Assembly (NCBI RefSeq): GCF_004339545.1
Contig: NZ_SMGD01000001.1
Location: 93,675 to 157,674 of the forward strand
Length of the DNA: 64,000 nt
From: Celerinatantimonas diazotrophica
GTDB taxonomy: Bacteria > Pseudomonadota > Gammaproteobacteria > Enterobacterales > Celerinatantimonadaceae
Direction: 5' to 3'
The translations under genes were made by a program, and so were the position numbers. The notes beneath the pieces were generated by a model, which worked only from the letters and a program-made list of their open reading frames with translations, did not search any database and was not told the origin of the DNA. Shown one piece after another: positions 52,459 to 63,909 of this stretch. How positions within the stretch are numbered: the first letter of the stretch is position 1; each line of letters opens with the position of its first letter.

Positions 52459-53358
52459 ATGTATCAATTACAACGCCCCTCTCCAATCGAGCTAAGTTTC
52501 GACCAATTGTTAGATTGTCGTTTGATCCATTTTAAATCCCTGCGCCGTAATGAACTGACACTCTCTCAGCAGGCCGGTCACCTATTGAGTCGCTATCGTG
52601 GCAGCGGTATGGAATTTGACGAAGTTCGACAATATCAAGCGGGGGATGATATTCGCCATATCGACTGGCGAGTTACAGCTCGAACAGGGAAAACACATAG
52701 TAAAGTATTCCGCGAAGAACGCGACAGGCCTGTCGTTATTGCTGTTGATCTCAATGCCAGTATGTTTTTTGGTTCGGGAAATAAAATTAAAGCAATGATG
52801 GCGTGTGAACTGGCCGCGATTATCGGTTGGAGCACTATCGATAAACACCAGCGAACCGCTTTACAACTGCTCGGCCAACATCCCGAATACACAGATTTAG
52901 TTCACACGCGTTCCAACTGGTTGGCTTTGTTACAGCGCTTATGTGAAAGCTATCAGCAGCAGCTCAACCAACTTTCAGAGATTGAGCTGAAAGTACATAA
53001 TCTGCAAGACTTGCTAATGCATCTTCCCACCGGTGCATCAGTTCATATTATTAGTGATTTTTATCATTATAATGAAACTGAGCTGAGCTATTTACAGCAG
53101 GGAATGAAACATCATCTAATAACACTTTGGCAGATTACAGATCCACTGGAGTTTGATCTGCCTGACAACCAATTCGAATCGCTTGCAGTCATCCAAAATC
53201 AGCAGCAGGGTATTTTGCCTCTAGCACAAAAAAGCTTCGTTCAAAAATATCGGCAACTTGCAATGCAACGACAAGATCACTTAAACCACATATTTTCTAA
53301 GTATCGGTTAGCCTCTCATTCGCTCTCTACAGCTAAGGAGTGGCATGACTACTTCTAA
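52459..53358 (+). CDS. DUF58 domain protein of the Bat operon
   Basis: 299 residues. The conserved DUF58 block is SRYRGSGMEFDEVRQYQAGD followed by IRHIDWRVTARTGKTHSKVF and REERDRPVVIAVDLNASM, where a vWA-like fold begins. No membrane segment, so cytoplasmic. Always found beside moxR. Overlaps the next gene by 14 nt. Confidence 0.9.
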   Translation: MYQLQRPSPIELSFDQLLDCRLIHFKSLRRNELTLSQQAGHLLSRYRGSGMEFDEVRQYQAGDDIRHIDWRVTARTGKTHSKVFREERDRPVVIAVDLNASMFFGSGNKIKAMMACELAAIIGWSTIDKHQRTALQLLGQHPEYTDLVHTRSNWLALLQRLCESYQQQLNQLSEIELKVHNLQDLLMHLPTGASVHIISDFYHYNETELSYLQQGMKHHLITLWQITDPLEFDLPDNQFESLAVIQNQQQGILPLAQKSFVQKYRQLAMQRQDHLNHIFSKYRLASHSLSTAKEWHDYF

Positions 53359-53818
53359 TCCCTTAACCGGTTTAAAAAATATTATTCTGCCTTCTCAGCT
53401 AGAAACAGGACCACTCGCGCTTGGTTGGTGGATTGTCATAGTCGTGGTGAGCGCACTTTTGGTGGTAGTTGGATATCTACTCTGGCGCTACTGGCGCTCA
53501 GGAAAACAAAAAAGGCTCGCATTGGCTGAAATCAAAAAATTCAAAGATCACCCTATTCACTTAGACCAACTCAATAAACTCCTAAAACGCACCGCTTTAG
53601 CTTACTACCCACGCGCCCAAGTTGCGTCTCTAAGTGGCAAAGCTTGGTTTGAATTTTTAAATGCGCAAACCCGTAAAAATTACTTTGATGAAGAGCTTAT
53701 TAATCATTTTATTCAAGACCTCTATCGCAACTCTTCCCCGGCATCCAAGCAACAAATAGCCGCTGCTTGTCAGTGGTTAAAACATGCCCGAATCCACCAT
53801 TGGAGGCGTCATGGATAA
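53345..53818 (+). CDS. DUF4381 domain protein of the Bat operon
   Basis: 157 residues with a single membrane helix (LGWWIVIVVVSALLVVVGYL) near residue 35 and a cytoplasmic tail containing LAYYPRAQVASLSGKAWFEF, the family signature. Function unknown beyond co-occurrence with Bat proteins. Overlaps batA by 8 nt. Confidence 0.85.
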   Translation: MTTSNPLTGLKNIILPSQLETGPLALGWWIVIVVVSALLVVVGYLLWRYWRSGKQKRLALAEIKKFKDHPIHLDQLNKLLKRTALAYYPRAQVASLSGKAWFEFLNAQTRKNYFDEELINHFIQDLYRNSSPASKQQIAAACQWLKHARIHHWRRHG

Positions 53819-54796
53819 CATCACATTTGCTTGGTGGCCGCTGCTTTTTTTAGCGCCGCTGCCGCTTCTTATCCAATGGTTATTTCGTGCGATCCCTAAA
53901 CAGACTCAGTCGATTTACAATTATAGTTTGCCCTATATGATCACTGAGCGAAAAGCACCACCTAGAGCGTCATTATGGTGGTTAAAGTGGCTTATTTGGC
54001 TATTATTACTAACAGCTGCAGCCCGACCTCAGTGGCTTAGCAGTGCCACCGTGCCTATTATTCATCAAGGGCGCAATATGATGATCGCCGTTGATTTATC
54101 CGGCAGTATGCAGATCCGAGATATGCGCTTAAATGGCAAGCGTGTTTCCCGACTCGTTGCACTCAAGCACCTATTGGGACAATTTGTCGCACAACGCAAA
54201 GGAGACCAACTAGGCCTCATTTTATTCGCTGATCATGCCTATTTACAGTCACCGTTGACCTATGACACGACGACAGTCCAGCACTATGTCTCACAAATGC
54301 AACAAGGCTTGGTCGGCAATCAGACGGCTATAGGTGAAGCGATTGGCCTAGCGGTCAAAGAACTACTTCAAGTTCCAGCCAAACAGCGCGTACTAATTTT
54401 ACTTACCGATGGACAAAACACCGCCGGGGTTGTTGATCCACTCCAAGCAGCCAAAGTAGCTAAAGATAACCATGTGACCATTTATACAATTGGGATTGGT
54501 GCTAAACACCTATCTACCCCTACTTTATTTGGGATGCAATCATTTAATCCATCTCAAGATCTAGATGAAAAACTTTTAAAACAGATAGCTAGCATGACTC
54601 ATGGCCAATATTTTCGAGCAGCAAGTAGTCAACAAATGGCTGAAATTTATAAAAAACTGGATAAGTTAGAACCCATTAAAGGCAAAAAACAATATTATCG
54701 GCCTAAACAAGAGCTTTATTTTTGGCCCTTATTAGCGGCCATACTCTTGGTATTAATCTCTCCATTGGCTCAACAGTTTTTAGGAAGGAGAAATTA

Positions 54797-54797
<1 letters not shown>
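53811..54797 (+). CDS. batA: BatA, membrane-bound vWA-domain protein
   Basis: About 328 residues from the ATG at 53811-53813, picked because GGAGG lies 4-8 nt before it. Two N-terminal helices, a vWA domain with the MIDAS motif MIAVDLSGSMQIRDM and the later VLILLTDGQNTAG, and one C-terminal helix (YFWPLLAAILLVLISPLAQQ). Together with BatB it forms a membrane complex linked to oxygen tolerance in Bacteroides. The stop overlaps the batB start (TAATG). Confidence 0.9.
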
Positions 54798-56667
<1,870 letters not shown>

Positions 56668-56671
<4 letters not shown>

Positions 56672-58296
56672 TTCGTTATATTATCTTTGCATTTATTTTT
56701 TTTGTAGCGACCGCACAAGCTGCTAGCCAAGATGTTAACGCTACTATCAGCCAAAATCCTGTTTATACGGGTCAAGCATTTACACTGACCGTTACAGCAA
56801 ATGCCTCATTGTCCTCTTCTGAATTTGATCGTTCAAAATTGTTACATCATGGCTTTATCGTGGGGCCGACGTCCACCAGTCGACAAATTAACAGTATTAA
56901 TGGACAAGTCACTCGTCAAACCCAATGGGTAACCACTTTGCTGGTAAGAACGCCAGGTGATTATATCATTCCAGCATTATCCATTGCCGCAAATCAGACC
57001 CAACCTATTCATTTTAAAGCCGTTGCTTATCATGGACAAAACAAGCTTCAGCAAAAAGTACAAGTTCAAACCCAATTACTGGCCTCATCCGCTTGGGTAG
57101 GACAATCATTACTGTATAAAGCAAAAGTACTAGTCGCAACCAGCCTCTCGAATGCAGATTTTGACCCGCCAACCGCCGAAAATGCCAAAATTAAACGAAT
57201 TGGCAAAGATCAGCAGCAACGTGAAATTATCGATGGTGTACGTTACCAAACCCTCACTCGTTACTGGTTAATTACGCCTGAAAAAGCCGGAGAGTTAACG
57301 ATTAAAGGCCCTGAATTAAGCGGTAGTGCGGGGATCGTCGATCCTTCCTTTGGAATGAACCAAGAACCTGTCGATGTCATAGGAGCAAGTCAAAAAATAA
57401 GAATTCAGGCGATTCCCCACGGATTTCAACAACCTTGGCTAGGGGCACAGAAGGTAACAATTGATGATCAATTATCCCCTAAGAATAGCAATCCAAAAGT
57501 TGGCCAAGCGATAACCCGTACCATTACAATCACGGCTCAAGGTGCAGGCATTGCACAATTACCAAAACTGAAATTTAATTATCCATCCGGACTCAGAGTC
57601 TATCCGGAGAAACCAGTCGACCACTTATTTATTAAAGACGATCATTTTTACGCACAACGGCGCTATACCATAGCCATCATCCCAACCCATTCAGGAAAAT
57701 ACACAATTAAAGGTCCCACATTAACTTGGTGGAACACCCATGAAGAAACAGTGCAATACAGCAAAATTAAGCCAATCACACTGAATGTTGCCAATGTAGC
57801 TGGTGCACCATTGTCCAGTGATAAGAACGCCCCTAACCAAACATTGACAGCCAGTTCTGCTAGCGCAGCAAAGAGCAACTCTCACCAAGGGCATCTGTGG
57901 TTTTGGGTATGGGTCGTGACCTGTCTTATTTGGGTGAGCCGAGAGCTTTTGGGTTACTATTTGGGCAAGAAATCAGTACCGCACCAATTAAAGCCGCAAC
58001 CAGATGAAAGCAACACAGAACAGTCTAGTTCTTGGCACAGATTTGAGAATGCGGCTAAAGCATGTCAGAGCAAACAGGCAGAACGCGCACTGCGTCAATG
58101 GCTCGCTCATCAGGATCCGTTGACTCAAGAACGTCTCAAACCATTGTTAGCAGAACTAGCTGCTATGGCTTGGCATCCTGATAATAGTGAAGAACCCTGG
58201 GATGGCGTCAGTTATTTAGAGCGGATCAACAAGACTAAACGTCAAGCCGCTTCTACTAAGCATCAAAAAGGAGAGTTGCCGCCTTTAAACCCTTAA
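56668..58296 (+). CDS. batD: BatD, oxygen-tolerance protein
   Basis: 542 residues: a signal peptide (YIIFAFIFFVATAQAASQDV), several beta-sandwich repeats in the periplasm (NPVYTGQAFTLTVTANASLS, SSAWVGQSLLYKAKVLVATS, PKVGQAITRTITITAQGAGI), a single membrane helix (LWFWVWVVTCLIWVSRELLG) and a cytoplasmic tail. The architecture is that of BatD/DUF11-like proteins. Overlaps the previous gene by 4 nt. Last gene of the operon. Confidence 0.9.
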
Positions 58297-58545
58297 GCGG
58301 TTCAACGTTACTTTATGAAATGACACCTTAAAATTGGGTATTTCGGTTAAATAAATTCTAAGGCTTGGTTCGACATTATATCAGACTCAAGCCTTTGAAC
58401 ATGCTCCTAGCGGTTATACTCATGTCCTCACTAAGTTAAGCGCTCATGTTCAGTAGCAGCAGGTAAACTTGCTAAAAAATTTTAAGTCCCTTTTCTTGAA
58501 AGTACCATGTGAATGGTAAAATTCACTCTGATATATAGGGAACCG

Positions 58546-59382
58546 CTAACTCAGAACTTTTTTAATAAATTGCCGCTGTGCCTGCTTCTGTCGAGCAGTT
58601 AATAACTGCTCGAATAATTTATCTCGAATACTTTCAAAGCTTAGCTTTTGGCTTGGGTGGTGAGCTTCGCAGCAGAGAATATGCAACCCCATGGGCGATT
58701 CGACGGGGCGACTCATTTGCGATTCATTTAGCTTAAATGCCACCTGCTCTAGTGCAGGATAAAGCTGGCCTCGAGTCAGAGTTCCCAATTTGCCTTCATT
58801 TAACGCCGATGGACATTCAGAATAGTGCAGCGCCTTATCCGCAAAACGATCTGGATGTTGGCTCAACTCGTCAGCAAGCGACTCCATCCAAGGCAAAAGA
58901 TTCTCCAATCGGCTTTGCTCTTGAGTATCATCCGTGATCCGCAAAATATGGCTCAAGGTGACCCGTTCAGCTTGTTCAAATTGCTCTGGATGTTCTTGGT
59001 AAAACAGCATTAATTCATCATTTGAAGGTTCACTTACTGAAGCACTGATCTCGACCAATACAGCATCAGCTTTGAGCGTTTGAGCTAGGCTTTTTCTTAA
59101 TAACGATTCATCAAGGTGAAGATAATGCCGCGCCTTTTTATAATCATCCTTGGACTCAAACAGACCCACAAGCTGATTCAAAGCACACTTGATTTGCCCA
59201 GAACTAATTTCACTTTGACTCTGCTTAGCAACGCGTTGCTCAATCAGTTGGGCCTTTTGCAGCTGCGCCATTAATTGCTGATATTGATCAGAAGATAACT
59301 GCTGAGGCAAGCAATGATAACGTTCCATTGAATAACGCAAGAGAGGATAACGTAAGTTTGCTTCGATATTAACTGGATTCAT
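58546..59382 (-). CDS. nifM: NifM, peptidyl-prolyl isomerase for nitrogenase iron protein
   Basis: 278 residues, close to Azotobacter NifM in length. A helical N-terminus (NLRYPLLRYSMERYHCLPQQ) is followed by a parvulin-type PPIase domain: RVTLSHILRITDDTQEQSRL, HYSECPSALNEGKLGTLTRG, QLYPALEQVAFKLNESQMSR and GLHILCCEAHHPS. NifM is needed to fold NifH. Last gene of the operon; its start lies within nifZ (14-nt overlap). Confidence 0.9.
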   Translation of the reverse strand: MNPVNIEANLRYPLLRYSMERYHCLPQQLSSDQYQQLMAQLQKAQLIEQRVAKQSQSEISSGQIKCALNQLVGLFESKDDYKKARHYLHLDESLLRKSLAQTLKADAVLVEISASVSEPSNDELMLFYQEHPEQFEQAERVTLSHILRITDDTQEQSRLENLLPWMESLADELSQHPDRFADKALHYSECPSALNEGKLGTLTRGQLYPALEQVAFKLNESQMSRPVESPMGLHILCCEAHHPSQKLSFESIRDKLFEQLLTARQKQAQRQFIKKVLS

Positions 59383-59824
59383 CAGCAGCCTCTAACAATG
59401 ACTCACCAATCAGATATAATTTATCATCACCAAAATTCACCTGATAATGAATATTCTGCTCATCACGTTCAACGCGCAGAATTTGGCCAACCGCACCGTG
59501 CTCAACACGTAATTGCCCTTTCACACTTAAGCCACAGAGGGTGCGAACCTTCTGCTTAAATTCAAACCGACTTGGCCACCATGGCTCAGAGCCTGCCAGT
59601 AACTCATTCTCACGCATCCCAACCGCATAACCATACTCAGGGAAAAACACACTATAAATAACATCTGTTTGTAAAAACACACCCATTTCACGCACCTCAC
59701 CAATGGTGCCTTTTTTGACAATCAGCGAGCCTCGTTCTGCATTGGGAAAGCTACCATCGTTATAAACGCGTTTAATAGCACGAACCTCATCTCCAATAGA
59801 AAATGCATTGTTACTCATCGTCAT
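59369..59824 (-). CDS. nifZ: NifZ, nitrogenase MoFe-protein maturation factor
   Basis: 151 residues with two copies of the NifZ/SH3-like motif: FSIGDEVRAIKRVYNDGSFP ... RGSLIVKKGTIGEVREMGVF and KVRTLCGLSVKGQLRVEHGA ... VGQILRVERDEQNIHYQVNF. It acts in forming the second P-cluster of NifDK. The start could also be the ATG two codons on. Overlaps nifW and nifM by 14 nt each. Confidence 0.93.
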   Translation of the reverse strand: MTMSNNAFSIGDEVRAIKRVYNDGSFPNAERGSLIVKKGTIGEVREMGVFLQTDVIYSVFFPEYGYAVGMRENELLAGSEPWWPSRFEFKQKVRTLCGLSVKGQLRVEHGAVGQILRVERDEQNIHYQVNFGDDKLYLIGESLLEAADESS

Positions 59825-60131
59825 CCTCCACTAAAGAACTGAAACTCACTCGGCTAGGACGCAGCCGTTGATAGACTGCCAGTGGTGAGTGGCTGGCTAT
59901 TTGTTCTTGCGTCTGAGCTTGATAGGCTTGCGAGAGTAGCTCACCGGCAGTTGCAAATGCGGCATCCGCTTGTACATGTGCAACATTTGCAATGCGCTGA
60001 TTAAAGTCTTTTAAAATATGAAGTTGGCGCCCGTTTAACCGCTCGATTTCATAGCTGACATGGAAAAAGTCAAAAAACTCCTGTCCTGTAGTTAAATTTT
60101 CGACACCCGGAATTTGATTAAACCACTGCAT
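59811..60131 (-). CDS. nifW: NifW, nitrogenase stabilising/protective protein
   Basis: 106 residues, normal for NifW. Motifs: EEFFDFF-type [31 protein letters not shown] and [20 protein letters not shown] followed by AVYQRL. NifW interacts with the MoFe protein and protects it from oxygen damage in Azotobacter. Overlaps nifV by 14 nt. Confidence 0.94.
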   Translation of the reverse strand: MQWFNQIPGVENLTTGQEFFDFFHVSYEIERLNGRQLHILKDFNQRIANVAHVQADAAFATAGELLSQAYQAQTQEQIASHSPLAVYQRLRPSRVSFSSLVEDDDE

Positions 60132-61266
60132 TTAGCCTCCCAGAATGCCCACTTAGGCGGTTATATAGCGCTAGTAAATCATCGTTAGTCATTGGCCGTT
60201 TATGAGCCTCTGCCCAAACCCGAACTTCAGGTAAAATCACTTGAAAATGCGCATCATCAAGTTTAATTCCCAATTGTTCATACGCCCACTGCAACGCATG
60301 ACGACCAGAGTGTTTACCGATAACCAGTTGATGCTCACGACCCAAGATCGCCGGGTCAATTCCCTGATAATTATTAGGATCTTGCAAAATAGCCGCAACA
60401 TGGATACCTGATTCATGGGTAAATACCGCATCGCCAACAATCGACTTTCCTTTTGCAATCGACCGATTGGCAGCTTTGCTGACGTACTCGCAAATCTCAG
60501 GGAGCATTGCTAATTGGTAATGGCTAGATAATTGCGATTGCTGATATTGCACCATCAAAATCTCTTCTAATGGCGCATTTCCTGCCCGCTCACCAATGCC
60601 TAAAACCGTCGTATTCACACTAGTTGCGCCTGAGCGAATCGCAGCTAAAGTATTGGCAGTTGCCATTCCCAGATCATCATGCGCATGCATCTCAACAGCA
60701 AGCGAGCTATTGGCTTTAATAATACCGATCCATTGCTGGGTACTAAATGGGTCTAAAATACCGACCGTATCGGCAAAGCGAACCCGTTTGGCACCCGAAT
60801 CCTGTGCCACAGCTATCACATCAAGCAGCTCATCAACTTTTGCTCGGGACGCATCTTCCAAGCCGATGCTGACCTGAAGTCCTAGTTTTAAAGCTTGCTC
60901 AATACTTTTGCTCAGTTGGCTTTTAAGCTGTTCGAAACTCAAATGCAGTTTAAATTGGCGCTGCTGCACCGAAGCTGGTATCGATATATCAATCCAATCA
61001 ACGTCCAATGAAGCGGCAGCTTGAATATCACTGCTAAGCAAACGGCTCCACACCATCATGCTGGTCGAAGGACACAAACTGCGAATCAACCGAATGGTCT
61101 GTTGTTCACTTGAGCCCATTGCAGCGACCCCCACTTCTAACTGCTCAACACCCAACTCAACTAGCAATTTAGCAATCTTGAGTTTTTCATTTCGACTGAA
61201 GGCAACGCCAGGCGCCTGTTCTCCGTCACGAAGCGTTGTATCATTTACGATTAAAGCATTTTCCAT
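60118..61266 (-). CDS. nifV: NifV, homocitrate synthase
   Basis: 382 residues of the HMG-CoA lyase-like/isopropylmalate synthase group. [20 protein letters not shown] carries the metal and base residues of the TIM barrel, [12 protein letters not shown] and [20 protein letters not shown] the remaining metal-binding His pair, and [20 protein letters not shown] the family signature. It makes homocitrate for FeMo-co. There is no C-terminal LeuA regulatory domain, as usual for NifV. Lies 12 bp after nifS. Confidence 0.96.
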   Translation of the reverse strand: MENALIVNDTTLRDGEQAPGVAFSRNEKLKIAKLLVELGVEQLEVGVAAMGSSEQQTIRLIRSLCPSTSMMVWSRLLSSDIQAAASLDVDWIDISIPASVQQRQFKLHLSFEQLKSQLSKSIEQALKLGLQVSIGLEDASRAKVDELLDVIAVAQDSGAKRVRFADTVGILDPFSTQQWIGIIKANSSLAVEMHAHDDLGMATANTLAAIRSGATSVNTTVLGIGERAGNAPLEEILMVQYQQSQLSSHYQLAMLPEICEYVSKAANRSIAKGKSIVGDAVFTHESGIHVAAILQDPNNYQGIDPAILGREHQLVIGKHSGRHALQWAYEQLGIKLDDAHFQVILPEVRVWAEAHKRPMTNDDLLALYNRLSGHSGRLNAVV

Positions 61267-61278
61267 GGCCTTCTCCGC

Positions 61279-62478
61279 CTAGCCAAATGCAGGAATAAAG
61301 TCACTTCCGCTATTTTGTTGCTGCCAATATGGAGAGATTGCTCGAAGCCGCTCAATAATAGGTGGCAAAACTTCTAGAACTTTATCAATCTCGCGTTCAC
61401 GGGTATAACGCGACAGTGCAAATCGAATACTGCCATGGGCTGCTGTTTGCGGGATATTCATCGCCCGCATCACATGTGATGGTTCCAGCGAACCAGAGGT
61501 GCAAGCACTACCGCTAGAGGCCGCAATACCATATTGATTTAACATCAAAAGGATCGCCTCACCTTCAACATATTCAAACGCAATATTCAGTGTATTTGGC
61601 GTGCGATGTTCAACATCGCCAGTCACATAGCAATGGCTAATCGCCGTAGTTAAGCCCTGTTGGAGTTTATCGCGTAATCTGGCGACTTCAGTTGAGAGAG
61701 TACCAAGATGCATTTCAGCTAATTCAGCGGCTTTACCAATACCAATCATTCCAGTGGTGTTTTCTGTGCCTGCTCGGCGACCTCGTTCCTGATGGCCACC
61801 GCGTAACCAAGGCCGGAATTTTAATCCCCGACGAGCATACAAAACTCCCACACCTTTAGGTGCATGAATTTTATGTCCGGACATCGAAAGCATGTCAATA
61901 TCCGTATCTTTAAGATTAATGGCAACTTTTCCTGCTGCTTGAACCGCATCGGTATGAAAAACAATGCCAAATTCTTTGGCCATAGTTGCCATTTTTTCGA
62001 CTGGGAAAATGGTTCCGGTTTCATTGTTTGCCCACATAATGCTTACAATTGCGACATTTTCGCTCAGCAATTGTTGATATTGCTCTAAGTCCAATCGGCC
62101 TTTGCCATCCACCGGTAAATAGTGAATTTTATAGCCTTCTTCGCGCTCTAAATACTCACATAACTGCAAAACAGCAGGATGTTCAACAACCGTTGTAATA
62201 ATTTCACGACGTTCTGGATAAGCAGTAATTGCGCTACGAATCGCCGTATTATCTGACTCACTTCCACAAGAGGTAAAAATAATTTCACTATCAAATTCAG
62301 CACCCAATAGCGATTGAACTTGAGCTCTAGCTACAACTAGCGCTTTTTCAACTTCATCACCAAACTGATGAATCGATGATGGATTACCATAATACTGACT
62401 AAAATAAGGCATCAAGGTATCAAGAACGACCGGATCAACTCGAGTTGTCGCATTGTTATCTAAATAAATTCCAGACAT
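61279..62478 (-). CDS. nifS: NifS, cysteine desulfurase
   Basis: 399 residues from the ATG at 62476-62478 (AAGGAG upstream); the frame is open 17 codons earlier. Motifs: GIYLDNNATTRVDPVVL, the PLP Lys in DMLSMSGHKIHAPKGVG, and the catalytic Cys in SGSACTSGSLEPSHVMRAM. Supplies sulfur to NifU for nitrogenase Fe-S clusters. The CxSGSxxP-type loop is that of NifS/IscS group I. Confidence 0.97.
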   Translation of the reverse strand: MSGIYLDNNATTRVDPVVLDTLMPYFSQYYGNPSSIHQFGDEVEKALVVARAQVQSLLGAEFDSEIIFTSCGSESDNTAIRSAITAYPERREIITTVVEHPAVLQLCEYLEREEGYKIHYLPVDGKGRLDLEQYQQLLSENVAIVSIMWANNETGTIFPVEKMATMAKEFGIVFHTDAVQAAGKVAINLKDTDIDMLSMSGHKIHAPKGVGVLYARRGLKFRPWLRGGHQERGRRAGTENTTGMIGIGKAAELAEMHLGTLSTEVARLRDKLQQGLTTAISHCYVTGDVEHRTPNTLNIAFEYVEGEAILLMLNQYGIAASSGSACTSGSLEPSHVMRAMNIPQTAAHGSIRFALSRYTREREIDKVLEVLPPIIERLRAISPYWQQQNSGSDFIPAFG

Positions 62479-62497
62479 ATCATTCTCCTTTAACCTG

Positions 62498-63400
62498 TTA
62501 CGCAGTTTGTGCTGATGGTTCCATAGCAACGTTGACTAACCGATAATAATGGCCTAACTGCTCCATCAATTGCTGAGATAACCAACCAAGAGTCATGTCA
62601 GTCATCATGCAGCCCTGACAATTCCCCGAGAGCATGACAGCAACTTCATTGCCGCGCACACCAACCAGTTCTATATCGCCGCCATCGGCCTGCAGAGAAG
62701 GACGTAATTTTTCAACCACTTTGGCAACAGCAGCCAACGTTTTTTGATCCTGTTTATTGGCAACGACAATCTCAGGATGAGTTTCGGCAGTTGTGGTTGC
62801 TTTTCCAGTTGCCACTTCAGGTTGTTCATCTTCCATCTTGATTTTTGCCAACAACGCTTCGATTTTTTCATGGCAGCTAGCACAAGCCCCCCCCGCTTTG
62901 GTGTAATTAACCACTTCGGCTAAGGTAGTGAGATGGTTGGTTCGAACCGCGCGGGTGATCATGCCTTCATCTACCGCAAAGCAGCGGCAAACTAACGCTC
63001 CCTCTTCTTGCTCATGTTGTTCGATGGTTTCACCACGAAATTGAGCAATCGCAACATGTAACGCTTCTTGCCCCATCACTGAACAATGCATTTTTTCAGC
63101 AGGAAGGCCATCGAGATATTTAGCAATATCTTGGTTCGTGACTTTACTGGCCTCTGCTAAGGTGTGACCAATAATCATCTCCGTTAATGCCGAAGAAGAG
63201 GCTATGGCACTACCACAGCCAAACGTCTGAAACCCAGCATCTTCAATCACATCTGTTTGCGGATTAACTTTCAACATCAGACGCAGCGCATCGCCACAAC
63301 TCAGTGAGCCTACATCGCCGACGGCGTTTGCATTTTCGACCACTTTGGCATTTCGTGGATTAAAAAAATGATCTTTTACTTTTTCGGAATAATTCCACAT
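62498..63400 (-). CDS. nifU: NifU, Fe-S cluster scaffold
   Basis: 300 residues from the ATG at 63398-63400 (AAGGAG about 9 nt upstream). Three domains: an IscU-like N-terminus ([44 protein letters not shown]; three scaffold Cys), a central 2Fe-2S domain ([32 protein letters not shown]; four Cys) and a C-terminal Nfu domain ([20 protein letters not shown]; CxxC). All expected cysteines are present. Located between the IscA-like gene and nifS. Confidence 0.97.
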   Translation of the reverse strand: MWNYSEKVKDHFFNPRNAKVVENANAVGDVGSLSCGDALRLMLKVNPQTDVIEDAGFQTFGCGSAIASSSALTEMIIGHTLAEASKVTNQDIAKYLDGLPAEKMHCSVMGQEALHVAIAQFRGETIEQHEQEEGALVCRCFAVDEGMITRAVRTNHLTTLAEVVNYTKAGGACASCHEKIEALLAKIKMEDEQPEVATGKATTTAETHPEIVVANKQDQKTLAAVAKVVEKLRPSLQADGGDIELVGVRGNEVAVMLSGNCQGCMMTDMTLGWLSQQLMEQLGHYYRLVNVAMEPSAQTA

Positions 63401-63410
63401 CACAAGCTCC

Positions 63411-63752
63411 TTATTGGTTGATAGCGGTGTCCATTTGGCGCCAATTGCACTCTGGGCTTGAACACGCACACTCTGCCAGTTTTGGTTTAATGACCAGTGC
63501 CGGTTCATTGGCAGCAAATTCAATATCAAGCTGAATTGAAACCACCTGTTTGAGCAAATCAGCACTAATCCAAATCGTCAATCCATCGAGATTTTCCTGG
63601 CGATCATCAAGCTCACAATGAGTGCGCAACTTAGCTTTTACACTAATCCCCTGACAACGATTTCCAACCCCGTAGAATCGCAATCCTCGCTCTGGATAAT
63701 CCTGAGCCAGACGCAGCAGGTAAGATTTAGCGTGTTCGGTTGCTACAATCAC
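63411..63752 (-). CDS. IscA/HesB-like protein of the nif operon
   Basis: 113 residues from a GTG at 63750-63752 with AAGGAG five to ten bases before it. It has the A-type carrier fold pattern ([40 protein letters not shown]) but the three Cys of IscA are replaced or shifted: GNRCQG keeps the first, while the C-terminal pair is in [11 protein letters not shown]. In Azotobacter an iscA-nif gene occupies the same place just before nifU. First gene after the NifA-dependent promoter. Confidence 0.75.
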   Translation of the reverse strand: MIVATEHAKSYLLRLAQDYPERGLRFYGVGNRCQGISVKAKLRTHCELDDRQENLDGLTIWISADLLKQVVSIQLDIEFAANEPALVIKPKLAECACSSPECNWRQMDTAINQ

Positions 63753-63785
63753 GTTCGCTCCTTCAAAACTGGTTTACGTCATGTG

Positions 63786-63803
63786 TTGCAAATCACGAAC
63801 CAA
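63786..63803 (-). promoter_or_regulatory. Sigma-54 promoter (-24/-12) of the nif operon
   Basis: On the minus strand TTGGTTCGTGATTTGCAA: GG at -24, ten bases, GC at -12 (consensus YTGGCACG-N4-TTGCW). It lies 34 bp before the GTG of the IscA-like gene. This is the exact spacing that sigma-54 needs. Confidence 0.85.
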
Positions 63804-63819
63804 AATAAAAACTATTTAA

Positions 63820-63832
63820 AATCAATTAATTA
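63820..63832. promoter_or_regulatory. IHF binding site between NifA sites and the nif promoter
   Basis: AATCAATTAATTA on the plus strand matches WATCAANNNNTTR at every defined base. Position between the upstream NifA sites and the sigma-54 promoter fits DNA bending by IHF to bring NifA to the polymerase. Confidence 0.7.
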
Positions 63833-63864
63833 AAGTGAAACAATAATGAGAGCATGAGACAAGT

Positions 63865-63889
63865 TGTCGGCTTTGTGACAGATACGACA
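63865..63889. promoter_or_regulatory. Two overlapping NifA upstream activator sites
   Basis: TGT-N10-ACA occurs twice: 63865-63880 and 63874-63889, sharing seven bases. They lie about 62-86 bp upstream of the -24 element, within the usual range for NifA sites. Confidence 0.8.
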
Positions 63890-63909
63890 AAAATCATTCT
63901 CACAACTAG

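Noticed and set aside
58297..58545. Possible gene between batD and nifM
   Set aside because: No frame of useful length on either strand; it is the convergent gap of two operons.
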